From Aliiglaciecola lipolytica E3 (GTDB taxonomy: Bacteria; Pseudomonadota; Gammaproteobacteria; Enterobacterales; Alteromonadaceae): a DNA stretch of 64,000 nt. The position numbers and the translations under genes were made by a program. Where the stretch lies: NCBI RefSeq assembly GCF_000314975.1, contig NZ_BAEN01000055.1, positions 1 through 64,000 of the forward strand, read 5' to 3'. The notes under the pieces are model-generated. The model saw only the letters and a list, made by a program, of their open reading frames with translations. It was not told where the DNA came from and did not search any database. Shown here piece by piece: positions 1-8,006 of this stretch; positions within the stretch are counted from its first letter, which is position 1; each line of letters starts with the position of its first letter.

Positions 1-168
1 AACCGAAGGGCGACCATTATTCTGACAATATAGATGAGCCACTTCATCGCGGATGAACTCGAAATCAATCGCCATATCAATCAAGCGAACCAAGTGGTCT
101 TCTGGCACAAGCTCGTTGATATAAACCGTTTCAAACTCGTATTGTTGTGGGGACTTTGGGGTTAGCAT
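1..168 (-). CDS. IS1182-family transposase, N-terminal fragment
   Basis: The first 56 residues of a transposase are visible; the rest lies beyond the left edge. The frame starts at an ATG at 168-166 preceded by GGAGAG, a good ribosome binding site. The peptide begins MLTPKSPQQYEFETVY and contains LVPEDHLVRLID, AIDFEFI and NNGRPSV. These match the conserved N-terminal region of IS1182/IS5-like DDE transposases, usually written as LVPxDHLxRxID followed by NGRPS. Whether the full element is intact cannot be judged here. It belongs to the mobile element at 1-245 and is unrelated to the neighbouring phosphate genes. Confidence 0.85.
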   Translation of the reverse strand, partial: MLTPKSPQQYEFETVYINELVPEDHLVRLIDMAIDFEFIRDEVAHLYCQNNGRPSV

Positions 169-245
169 GGTGGACTCTCCGAATTTCACTATGCCTATTA
201 GATCAAAGCCCCAGACTTTCGTCTAGGGCTTTTTCAACAGTCTGA
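1..245 (-). mobile_element. Partial IS1182-family insertion sequence (one end)
   Basis: The left edge of the window cuts into an insertion sequence. It contains the start of an IS1182-type transposase (1-168) followed by a non-coding end. An imperfect hairpin lies at 205-232 (AAAGCCC and AGAC pairing with GTCT and GGGCTTT, one C/A mismatch, TTTC loop). The outer end, read inwards on the minus strand, is TCAGACTGTTGAAAAAGCC (227-245), which resembles terminal inverted repeats of this family. The opposite end and the target duplication are outside the window, so the boundary near 245 is an estimate. Confidence 0.65.
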
Positions 246-266
246 AGCCGCTTATGCGGCTTTTTT
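245..266. terminator. Stem-loop downstream of the TonB receptor gene
   Basis: AAGCCGC (245-251), loop TTAT, GCGGCTT (256-262), followed by T on the plus strand to 266. It ends the minus-strand TonB receptor gene (stop at 286). On the minus strand the U-tract after the stem is only two bases before the insertion-sequence end begins, so the element appears to have inserted at the foot of this terminator. Confidence 0.65.
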
Positions 267-285
267 GATACTTCAATATGAATTA

Positions 286-2934
286 TTAGAATTCGTATTT
301 AAGTGACAAACTGAAACTAGTACCTCTGGTTTCAGAACGTAACACTTTTTCTTCAAAAACGATTTCTTTTTGTTCATCTAACATGTTTTGAATTTTAAAC
401 TTCACCGTGGTATTGAAGTCTGGGTAATAGGTATAAACTAAATCCAATGAATTGAATGGCTGCTCAAAACTGTCGTCAAAACCATCGATTCCTGGAATTA
501 GAATACGCTCACCAAACACGTTGTAAACTAAAGACGCAGAATGTTCGCCATTATCAGAATCAAAACCTATCTGCGTATTCACAACATATTCAGAGTGACC
601 TGTCAGACGACGGGTTAAGTTGGTAACCGACGTTGACACACCTGTTTGTTCAACCACGTTCTGACCATTTAATTGAATTTCCGAATCACTTAAAGTGAGG
701 TTACCAGAGACAAACAAATTATCCCAAATGCCTTCTCCAATGAAACCTAATCCTTTTAAGAATTCAAATTCAACACCGTATAACTCACCATTTTCTGCAT
801 TAGCAATACGTACAAGCGGTGGGCCATCCTGAGCTGGCGATTGAACGGATTCAATTGGACTGTCCATATCTTTATAGAAAAGTGCAACTGACACGTTATC
901 GCCTTGATCTAAATACCATTCCCAACGGAAGTCATAGTTCTTAATTTGCGTTGTACGCAAACCAGGTGTACCACCAATAGGAAAATCAGTTAACGGATCT
1001 ATGTAAGTAGAAGATGCGAGTTCACGAGTATCAGGACGTACTACGGTTTCGCCGTAACTTGCTCTGAATTGCACTTTTTCACTCATGATATAAGTGACTG
1101 CCAACGCAGGATAAAAGTCACTTTCCTGGAATGCGAGTTGTGCTCGGTCTGCTTCATCTGACAAATCAATTTGATTAGTTTTAGGATCAAACGGCACAAC
1201 TGCTTGACGGTAATCTTCCCATCTCACACCACCACTGATACGCCATGTATTGTCAAAGAAAATATCTGCTTCAAAGTAATACGCGTCCACTTTCTGTGCA
1301 GCAACATAATCATCACCAGCAATCGTAGTATCAGATAACAAGGCAATGGAAGATAATTCAGCGGCATCTAAGTTAGCATCACTTAAGATTTCACTAAATA
1401 CACCACCTTGCAAAGTAGAACTGCTAGAAAAACCACGCGTATTCACGTCAAAGCGACGGTTTTCTGCTGTTCTGGCTTTAGTGACAAAATCACCACCCAC
1501 TTTAAATTCCATATCGAATTTATCAATAGCGTACGGATAATTTAGATTCCAACTAAAGTTTTCAACTCTATCATCCAAACGTTGGAATTGATAACGAGCG
1601 GCGGTAGTTGCATTGGTTAAGGAACTCTCAGTATCCTTATCATAAATGCCGTCTTCATTATTATCGGTCAAAATAAAACGCGTGTTGATAGCGCCAGGTG
1701 CGTAACGGCTCGAGCGACTTTTAGTAAACTGCCAATCAAAACCTAAGAAGTTTAAATCGGTAAATGTATGTTGGCCGCGAATCTGATTCGACCACATTTG
1801 ACGCTCTTCATAAACAACTTCAAAGTCACGAATACGCTGACCATCGCTCAATTGGATGTTATTGGTGTTACCCACTTTTTCACTGATTTGGTCACGAGTA
1901 TCATTTAAAGCAACTGAAGAAAAATCTACACGATGATTGCGATTGTAATCAATCCCAAAGTTTGCCATACCAGACCAACGAACAGTGTGTTCGGTTATAT
2001 CCACTTCATCAAAGAAACGTGGAAACGAAATTAAATCACCACTTCGCTGAGCTTGTTCACCGATAAATCCTTCGCTGACGTCCCAACTGTTATCGTAACC
2101 AGCGGTCAGCAAAAAACCGACTCTAAAGTCTTCGTTTAAATCAAAATTATTCCCAAGCGATAGGTTAAATCCGTAATCTGGATCAACACTTTGTAAAACG
2201 GGATCATAATCTTTATTTAATTCTTTTAAGATGTCGCGTGCTTCGGTGGTACTTAAATCATCAAGGAATTGTTTACTGTCCCAAAGCGCAACAATTGAAT
2301 CAGGTGCGGCGCGAGTTCCGTCGTCTTCCCCCATCCAATCATCACTGCCACCATTGTATTGGTAGGCATCGTCAAAGTTATTTGTATTCGAGCCTATTTT
2401 ACCCGTCATATTGAAGACAAAATCTGTGGGTATAGACTTCAACCGAATATCAACGTTACCACCACCGAATGCCGCTGGCATTGACGGAGAAAACGATTTT
2501 TGAACTGATAAACTTTCGATAATATCAGACGGAAATAAATCCAATGGAATAACTGAACGCGTTGGATCAGGACTAGGAACTGACGCTCCATTTAATTGGG
2601 TACTTGAGTAACGCTCACCCAGACCACGTACATAAATGAACTTACCATCTACTAACGTAAGACCGGTTACACGACGAAGAGCCGCTGCAGCATCACTATC
2701 ACCCGTACGGGATATTTGATCAGCGCCGAGAATATCTGCTACAAAAGCTTGGTTTTTACGTTCTTGAAGTACAGCAGTCGCTGTCCCCTTTAGACGTGTT
2801 CCAGTAGCAACAACTTCCTCTATCACATCTTCAGACCCATCTTGAGCATATAACGAAGCACTTGGCAAAGTAGCAGCTGCTAAAATGGCTAAAGAAATTG
2901 GTTTAAGAGGAAACCTGTTAAAAGGCGTATTCAT
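286..2934 (-). CDS. TonB-dependent outer-membrane receptor, predicted phosphate-regulated
   Basis: An outer-membrane ligand-gated channel of 882 residues that would import a substrate using TonB energy. The ATG at 2934 follows TGAGG at a 6-nt spacing and gives a signal peptide (MNTPFNRF through SLYAQ). An in-frame upstream start at 2958 lacks such a site. A TonB-box-like EEVVATGTRL is followed by a plug with ALRRVTGLTLVDGKFIYVRG, PLDLFPSDIIESL and AFGGGNVDI. The C-terminus FSLSLKYEF ends in the terminal Phe expected of an outer-membrane barrel. The gene lies 154 nt downstream of a large lipoprotein gene on the same strand, with a stem-loop between them, so they probably share the Pho-box promoter near 5987. 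The substrate is unknown; a phosphorus compound is inferred from context only. Confidence 0.88.
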   Translation of the reverse strand: MNTPFNRFPLKPISLAILAAATLPSASLYAQDGSEDVIEEVVATGTRLKGTATAVLQERKNQAFVADILGADQISRTGDSDAAAALRRVTGLTLVDGKFIYVRGLGERYSSTQLNGASVPSPDPTRSVIPLDLFPSDIIESLSVQKSFSPSMPAAFGGGNVDIRLKSIPTDFVFNMTGKIGSNTNNFDDAYQYNGGSDDWMGEDDGTRAAPDSIVALWDSKQFLDDLSTTEARDILKELNKDYDPVLQSVDPDYGFNLSLGNNFDLNEDFRVGFLLTAGYDNSWDVSEGFIGEQAQRSGDLISFPRFFDEVDITEHTVRWSGMANFGIDYNRNHRVDFSSVALNDTRDQISEKVGNTNNIQLSDGQRIRDFEVVYEERQMWSNQIRGQHTFTDLNFLGFDWQFTKSRSSRYAPGAINTRFILTDNNEDGIYDKDTESSLTNATTAARYQFQRLDDRVENFSWNLNYPYAIDKFDMEFKVGGDFVTKARTAENRRFDVNTRGFSSSSTLQGGVFSEILSDANLDAAELSSIALLSDTTIAGDDYVAAQKVDAYYFEADIFFDNTWRISGGVRWEDYRQAVVPFDPKTNQIDLSDEADRAQLAFQESDFYPALAVTYIMSEKVQFRASYGETVVRPDTRELASSTYIDPLTDFPIGGTPGLRTTQIKNYDFRWEWYLDQGDNVSVALFYKDMDSPIESVQSPAQDGPPLVRIANAENGELYGVEFEFLKGLGFIGEGIWDNLFVSGNLTLSDSEIQLNGQNVVEQTGVSTSVTNLTRRLTGHSEYVVNTQIGFDSDNGEHSASLVYNVFGERILIPGIDGFDDSFEQPFNSLDLVYTYYPDFNTTVKFKIQNMLDEQKEIVFEEKVLRSETRGTSFSLSLKYEF

Positions 2935-3028
2935 TATTAACCTCATTGTCGTACACATTGGCAGCTGTATACGTTTGTAATAGCGATGTTGCTGCCTTAT
3001 TAGTTGTGTCTTTTATCTTAATCATAAA

Positions 3029-3056
3029 TGCGCTTTTTTGTTTCCAAAAAAGCGCA
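3029..3056 (-). terminator. Intercistronic stem-loop between lipoprotein and TonB receptor
   Basis: TGCGCTTTTTT (3029-3039) pairs perfectly with AAAAAAGCGCA (3046-3056) across a 6-nt loop. It lies in the 154-nt gap of the putative operon. It could act as a partial terminator or mRNA-stability element that makes the lipoprotein and receptor levels unequal. On the minus strand the stem is followed by TTTATG rather than a long T run, so full termination is unlikely. Confidence 0.55.
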
Positions 3057-3088
3057 TATCAAATCTAAAAACGAGTTAATAAAGAACC

Positions 3089-5887
3089 CTATTCCAGACC
3101 GACAGTCCAGCCAGCAGTCCAGTCAGCGTCAGCTTTAACCGCACCAACGAAGTCTGCATTATCAAAGAATGTATCACCCGAAAAGTCTTTAGGCGTTACA
3201 TCAGAGATACTGAATATTCCATCTAACACAGCTGCTTGGTTAGCGGCAACCGCGTTTCCAGTTTGCGTGTTTAAGAACCAATCTTCTAAATCAACAATGG
3301 TATGTGTAGCACCTTCAGGCAATGCACCATCTTTGAAGTTCTCGCCGTTTTCACAAGCAATAACTGAATTGGTGAAAGTAATAGTTCCGTCACCCAAGTT
3401 TGTTTGACTCTCTAATACACCTTCAACTTCGAAACATTCACCCATTCCAGCAGAACCAGTAATGATGAAGTTAGATAGTTGCGCACCTGAACCTTCACGA
3501 AGATAAACACCCTCTGAATCATCTTCACCGTCAAAGTCGTTACCAATAATAGTAACATTAGCAACAGTAGGATTAGACTGAGGAGTGATATCTGGTGTTG
3601 AACCGTCGTTGTCTGATTCGAATGCACGGTTAGCGTCTGAGTTATCTGCAGCAGCTTTTATTAACGCGTATTGAATACGACCTGTAAAACCATTATCCCA
3701 GTCGATTGCGTCATCTTGAATACCGGTTAAGACTAGGTATTTAACATCTACTGAACCACCGAAGAATTCAACACCGTCATCAGCGTTTTTGTGAACTTGT
3801 AAATATTCAACAGTTGTACCTGAACCAACACCACCGAATGTTACACCGTTCAATTCGTTATCAGGTGCAACCTCGAATCCACCGTGCATAACACGAACGT
3901 AGCGAAGTGTGCCTGAATTATCGTCAGATTCTGTTCCACCAAATACCGCACCTTCTTGCACACCTTCAACCTGAAGTGCGCAATCTGCATTTACAGGACA
4001 CTTGTTAGATGGAGCGTTACCTAGAAGAACCAAACCACCCCATTGTCCAGCAGCACCTGATTCAAGACCACCAGTGACAGCAGCGGCAGAGGTCATAGTG
4101 ATTGGGTCTGTTGCGGTACCTAAAGCTTCGATTTGTGAACCGCGGCTTACGACTAAGTAATCGTTACCCGAACGACCAAATAAGGTTACACCCGCTTCAA
4201 TTTCAAGTGTTGCACTGTTTTCGTTATCGCCGCCAACAAATACTGCACCAGAAAGTGCGTATAAGTTTCCTTCAGTAAGGGTCAAATCTGACGTGATACG
4301 ACCAGAAATTTCACAGGTATTAGTGACGCCATCTGCAGCAGCAATAGTAGTCGTGCCTGCAGGGCAACCTGAAGCAGACTGGGTTACTTTAACAGTTCCG
4401 CCACCAAATCCGAATGCCCAACCTTGACGCCAATCGTCATCAGAAGTTACTGCACCTACAAATGAAGTTGCATCGAAGAAACCATCCACTTGCGAAGCAT
4501 CAGCAGCACCTTCAAGAAGCAATGATCCTGTCATTGGCGTTCCATCAGAGTTAAGCATAACTGATTCAGATACGCGGTTATTACGACCTTCTTCCAAGAA
4601 CCATGTTTCTAAATCAACGATGGTATGAGACGCACCTTCTGGAAGCGAACCGTTTTTAAAGTTTTCGCCGTTAGTACATGCCATAACTGAATTTTCAATG
4701 GTAATAGTACCGTCACTAAGGTTAGTTTGGCTTTCTAATACGCCTTCAACCTCTAGACACTCACCCATGCCATTTGAACCAGTAATTACCATGTTATAAA
4801 TTTGCGCACCGGTACCTTCACGAAGATAAACACCTTCTGAATCATCTTCACCGTCGAAATCATTACCGATAATAGTGATGTTAGAAATTAAAGGGTTAGA
4901 TTGAGGCTCTAAATCAGGAGTAGAACCATCGTTATCTGCCTCGATACCACGGTTAGCATCACCGTTGGCTTTGTCTTGCTCAATATATACATATTGAAGC
5001 TTACCGCGGAAACCGTTATCCCAATCAACGCTGTCATCTTGGTTAGACGTTAATACCAAGTGCTTAGCTTGAACATTACCACCGAAGAACTCTACACCGT
5101 CATCAGCGTTTGCGTGAACTTGGATATAATCGACTTCGGTCGCAGAACCTACACCACCAAACGTGATACCGTTAAGTTCGTTATCAGGTGCAACTTCAAA
5201 ACCAGCGTACTTAACCACTAAATAGTTCAAGATACCGGAATTGTCATCTTCAGCGTCACCGCCAAACACAGCGCCTTCTTCTACACCTTCAACTTGAAGT
5301 GCACAATCTGCATCTGCTGGGCACTTGTTAGAAGGAGCATTACCTAAAAGAACTAAACCACCCCATTGGCCTGCGCCAACTTCATCACCAATAACATCGT
5401 TATAAGACGTCATGATGATTGGATCAGTAGATGACCCCATCGCTTCGATTTGCGAACCTCGGCTAATAACCAAATAGTCGCTACCATTGCGACCGAAGAT
5501 GATAGTACCTTCTTCTATTTCTAAAACTGTGCTGTCCGCATTATCACTACCAACAAATACAGCACCTTCTAGTGCCCAAACAATGTCATTGGTTAATGTA
5601 ATTTTACCGTTATCGCCTTCATCAGCATCGGTTAATCTGCCAGAAAGAGTGCGTACTTCAACAGCTTCACCTAAAGCATCTGAAACAGTACCGCTAAGGA
5701 ATGTACTTGATTCACCTGGAGCGTCGTCAGTTGGAGTTGGCGTTGGTGTTGGGGTGGTAGTTGGTGGGTTATTTACTGTAGAACTGTTATCAATATCGCC
5801 TTCGCTAATATTGATATCACCACCACAACCAGCAAGTACCAAAGCAGTTGCAATAGCGCTTACCTTAAAGATGTTTTTGATTTCCAT
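3089..5887 (-). CDS. Large surface lipoprotein with two tandem copies of a ~400-residue domain
   Basis: A predicted outer-membrane lipoprotein of 932 residues. The ATG at 5887 is preceded by GGAGAG at 5 nt; an upstream in-frame TTG (5899) overlaps that site and is rejected. The signal peptide ends in the lipobox LAGC with Cys21 and has no Asp at +2, favouring the outer membrane. A Thr-Pro linker (PTPTPTPTD, around residues 43-55) precedes two homologous halves, about 65-465 and 505-925. Both contain GAVFVGxDN, FGRxGxDYLVxSRGSQIEA, QWGGLVLLGNAPSNKCP, AxADCALQVEGV, NADDGVEFFGG, NDFDGEDDSEGVYLREG and HTIVDLExWFL. The pattern suggests a repeat-rich, probably beta-helical domain. Each half carries NKCP and ADCALQ cysteines that could form a disulfide. 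With the receptor next to it this may be a SusD-like ligand-capturing partner; that role is inference. Confidence 0.8.
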   Translation of the reverse strand: MEIKNIFKVSAIATALVLAGCGGDINISEGDIDNSSTVNNPPTTTPTPTPTPTDDAPGESSTFLSGTVSDALGEAVEVRTLSGRLTDADEGDNGKITLTNDIVWALEGAVFVGSDNADSTVLEIEEGTIIFGRNGSDYLVISRGSQIEAMGSSTDPIIMTSYNDVIGDEVGAGQWGGLVLLGNAPSNKCPADADCALQVEGVEEGAVFGGDAEDDNSGILNYLVVKYAGFEVAPDNELNGITFGGVGSATEVDYIQVHANADDGVEFFGGNVQAKHLVLTSNQDDSVDWDNGFRGKLQYVYIEQDKANGDANRGIEADNDGSTPDLEPQSNPLISNITIIGNDFDGEDDSEGVYLREGTGAQIYNMVITGSNGMGECLEVEGVLESQTNLSDGTITIENSVMACTNGENFKNGSLPEGASHTIVDLETWFLEEGRNNRVSESVMLNSDGTPMTGSLLLEGAADASQVDGFFDATSFVGAVTSDDDWRQGWAFGFGGGTVKVTQSASGCPAGTTTIAAADGVTNTCEISGRITSDLTLTEGNLYALSGAVFVGGDNENSATLEIEAGVTLFGRSGNDYLVVSRGSQIEALGTATDPITMTSAAAVTGGLESGAAGQWGGLVLLGNAPSNKCPVNADCALQVEGVQEGAVFGGTESDDNSGTLRYVRVMHGGFEVAPDNELNGVTFGGVGSGTTVEYLQVHKNADDGVEFFGGSVDVKYLVLTGIQDDAIDWDNGFTGRIQYALIKAAADNSDANRAFESDNDGSTPDITPQSNPTVANVTIIGNDFDGEDDSEGVYLREGSGAQLSNFIITGSAGMGECFEVEGVLESQTNLGDGTITFTNSVIACENGENFKDGALPEGATHTIVDLEDWFLNTQTGNAVAANQAAVLDGIFSISDVTPKDFSGDTFFDNADFVGAVKADADWTAGWTVGLE
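3262..5577. repeat. Internal tandem duplication within the lipoprotein gene
   Basis: Two arms of roughly 1 kb (about 3262-4252 and 4580-5577), offset by about 1325 nt, encode the two homologous halves of the lipoprotein. Near-identical stretches remain at DNA level, for example CTTCACGAAGATAAACACC at 3493-3511 and again near 4827. This shows an intragenic duplication that is recent enough, or conserved enough, to be visible in nucleotides. Arm limits are approximate. Confidence 0.75.
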
Positions 5888-5970
5888 CGAGCTCTCCAAA
5901 TGCGAGTGTAAAATAGTTTCAAGTTTTTTCTATTTAATGACTTGATAACGAAAGTTTTAAAATCGCGAGA

Positions 5971-6004
5971 AGGTTACCCAAGCTCAATGACAGTTTTGTT
6001 ACAT
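5971..6004 (-). promoter_or_regulatory. Pho box and -10 for the lipoprotein/TonB receptor operon
   Basis: On the minus strand, 6004-5987 reads ATGTAACAAAACTGTCAT, close to the PhoB consensus CTGTCAT-N4-CTGTCAT with a perfect downstream half. Ten nucleotides later comes TAACCT (5976-5971), a usable -10. A second, oppositely oriented match, CTGTCACAAAAGTTTCAT, lies at 6012-6029 on the plus strand. The rest of the 276-nt gap (5888-6163) shows nothing else distinctive. Confidence 0.7.
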
Positions 6005-6163
6005 TACAGAACTGTCACAAAAGTTTCATAATTGTTGTAATAAACTCCCTGTTTAAAATTTGTTCTAATGCTACGCGGTTTTCTAGGTAGTTTTATTTAG
6101 GTTTTAATATATGTAGATTTCACGCCGCTGGTTATGTACAGCAGGTGTTTATATAAAGACGAT

Positions 6164-7006
6164 CTAAACTCGTTCAGATTTGCTCATTGGTACGAAACTA
6201 TCCTCTCGAAACCATTTAGTTATCACTACTTTCTCACCACTTTCAATTGGATGTGCATGATGTAATGTATCTTCATTAATTGAGCCATCTTCATGTAGGT
6301 TGTTCCACACTAACGCGGTCCCCTGTTTAGGCTTAAACTTAATACCCAATTTAACAAACTCGGTTTCTCCGCCTTCACACAACTCATTAAGATAAATCAT
6401 AAAGGTCCAAGTTCGCTGGCCACCGTCCTTCGAATACGTTTTGAAGTCTTTTGAACCTGGCACAAAGTAATCGCAGTGCGCTTTAAATTCCTGACCTATG
6501 GCATAATGTTGTGCCTGAATGACTTCTTTTTCACCTACCCCCAAGCCTAAAGCATCGACAATTTTCTGATCAATTTCGTGTGCCAATGGATCTTTAGTAA
6601 AAGGTAGATCACAGGTAGATGAAGTGCGAAAACCTTTATACTGGTCCCCTTCTCTTTCCGGAATTTCTGAAGGTCGCAATTTTGACTTAGTTAACGCGAC
6701 CAAAGCCTCGCACTCTTGTGCGGTTAAGAAGTTATCAATTTTAATCATTTGCACGCGACTATCATCTATCACTTGTGCATCATACTGATGTAAATTATTC
6801 AACAGTTTGGGCTGTGCTATTCGGCGATAGAATGCCGCATCTTTGTTGCATTGGATATCTGCGGGTAAGTTGCTGCCTAAGGCTTTTTTAGCGGCCTCAA
6901 AAGTAAATCCATTCTGTAATAAAATTTTCAAAATCTCTATGCTGTCACTACCTTGTAGCAAGCTTTGTAATACCCAAGATTTCCAGTTTTGTGGTAATGA
7001 AGACAT
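6164..7006 (-). CDS. 2-oxoglutarate/Fe(II)-dependent oxygenase, prolyl 4-hydroxylase-like
   Basis: A 280-residue predicted cytoplasmic dioxygenase. The C-terminal half has the full metal and cosubstrate signature: H177-C-D179 (in FKAHCDYF), a distal histidine at about H249 in TLHHAHPI, and K259 (SGEK) to bind the 2-oxoglutarate carboxylate. TFMIYLNE and GGETEF match the core of prolyl 4-hydroxylase alpha-subunit homologues (P4Hc). An N-terminal helical region of about 80 residues is family-specific. No signal peptide is seen. The gene follows the PstS-like gene by 37 nt and so appears to be the last gene of the phoB-phoR transcript. The substrate is unknown. A role in phosphate stress, or hydroxylation of a protein or small molecule, is possible but not shown. 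Confidence 0.85.
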   Translation of the reverse strand: MSSLPQNWKSWVLQSLLQGSDSIEILKILLQNGFTFEAAKKALGSNLPADIQCNKDAAFYRRIAQPKLLNNLHQYDAQVIDDSRVQMIKIDNFLTAQECEALVALTKSKLRPSEIPEREGDQYKGFRTSSTCDLPFTKDPLAHEIDQKIVDALGLGVGEKEVIQAQHYAIGQEFKAHCDYFVPGSKDFKTYSKDGGQRTWTFMIYLNELCEGGETEFVKLGIKFKPKQGTALVWNNLHEDGSINEDTLHHAHPIESGEKVVITKWFREDSFVPMSKSERV

Positions 7007-7043
7007 TCAATCGACCTTTACTAGTTACACCAAGTTTGAAAAC

Positions 7044-8006
7044 TCAGTCTGAAATTAGTGCTTTGAGTTGTGTGTTTAGCATATTATCAGGCATACCAAC
7101 ATACCCTTCTTGCTCTACCGCTTTTTGACCCGCCTTTGACAATACAAAACGCAGGAATTCCTGCTCCAGTAACGGCAAAGATGCATTGGGAGGTTTATTT
7201 ACTACCAAATATAAAAAGCGTGACAACGGGTATTTACCGCTAGATATGGTTTGACTTGTCGCAGGAATGAATTCACCAGAGTAATCAGCAATCGCCAACG
7301 CTTTAACTGCTGCTGTTTTATGACCAAAACCCGCGTAGCCAATCGCGCCATTTGAAAAAGCCACAGATTGAATGACGGATGTAGATCCGGGAAGTTCGTT
7401 TACTGTCGCTTTAAAATCGCCGTCGCATAGCGCTAAACGTTTAAACAATCCGTACGTACCCGATACTGAGTTACGTCCAAAAATCTGTATCTTACGATTC
7501 GCATTGCTTCCTGCAACACCCAACTGACGCCAATATTGTGTTTCTTCGTGGTAACCACAGAACCGAGTAGCGGAGAAAATACTATCGACTTGCTGGATGG
7601 ATAACTTGCTAATAGGGTTATTTACGTCCACAAATAACGCAATAGCATCGATTCCAACTTTTAATGACAATGGCTGATAACCATGTTTACCGCTGAAATA
7701 GCGAATTTCACTGGTATGTAATTCACGGCTCATTGGGCCAATATCAGAAATGCCCTCAGTTAATGCTGGGGGTGCAGTAGAAGAACCTGAAGCTTGAATC
7801 TGAAATTTTACTTGAGGATAAAGTTGTCTAAACTCCACCGACCAAATTGTCATGAGATTGGCCATAGTATCAGAACCAACCACAGTAATAGAGCCCGCTA
7901 ACCCCGGTTGTTTTTGATATGTTTCAGCTGCCAAAGTTAAACAACTTAACGCAGCAAAACTGGCACATATCCATTGTAAAATGTTTTTAATTGAACGCTT
8001 ACTCAA
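7044..8006 (-). CDS. PstS-like phosphate-binding periplasmic protein, encoded next to phoR
   Basis: A 320-residue substrate-binding protein with a signal peptide (IKNILQWICASFAALSCLTLAA). The binding-protein core includes ITVVGSDTM, QIQASGSSTAPPAL, DIGPMSREL and FGRNSVSGTYG, the phosphate-contacting loops of the PstS/PBP-like family. Translation starts at a TTG (8006) that overlaps the phoR stop as TTGA, so it is coupled to phoR; no other Met precedes the signal peptide. No pstC, pstA or pstB is adjacent, which is unusual. It could feed a Pst transporter encoded elsewhere or act as a dedicated sensor accessory for PhoR. Function as a phosphate binder is known for the family; the partner is inference. 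Confidence 0.85.
   Translation of the reverse strand: MSKRSIKNILQWICASFAALSCLTLAAETYQKQPGLAGSITVVGSDTMANLMTIWSVEFRQLYPQVKFQIQASGSSTAPPALTEGISDIGPMSRELHTSEIRYFSGKHGYQPLSLKVGIDAIALFVDVNNPISKLSIQQVDSIFSATRFCGYHEETQYWRQLGVAGSNANRKIQIFGRNSVSGTYGLFKRLALCDGDFKATVNELPGSTSVIQSVAFSNGAIGYAGFGHKTAAVKALAIADYSGEFIPATSQTISSGKYPLSRFLYLVVNKPPNASLPLLEQEFLRFVLSKAGQKAVEQEGYVGMPDNMLNTQLKALISD

Noticed and set aside
5487-5945. Plus-strand 152-codon open frame opposite the lipoprotein N-terminus
   Set aside because: It is an antisense shadow of the Thr-Pro linker and signal region, with low-complexity GVGVGV sequence and no ribosome site.
6012-6029. Plus-strand Pho box CTGTCACAAAAGTTTCAT as a separate rightward promoter
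   Set aside because: No plus-strand gene follows; the next gene (oxygenase) is on the minus strand. It may strengthen PhoB binding to the neighbouring minus-strand box, but it does not support an independent promoter.
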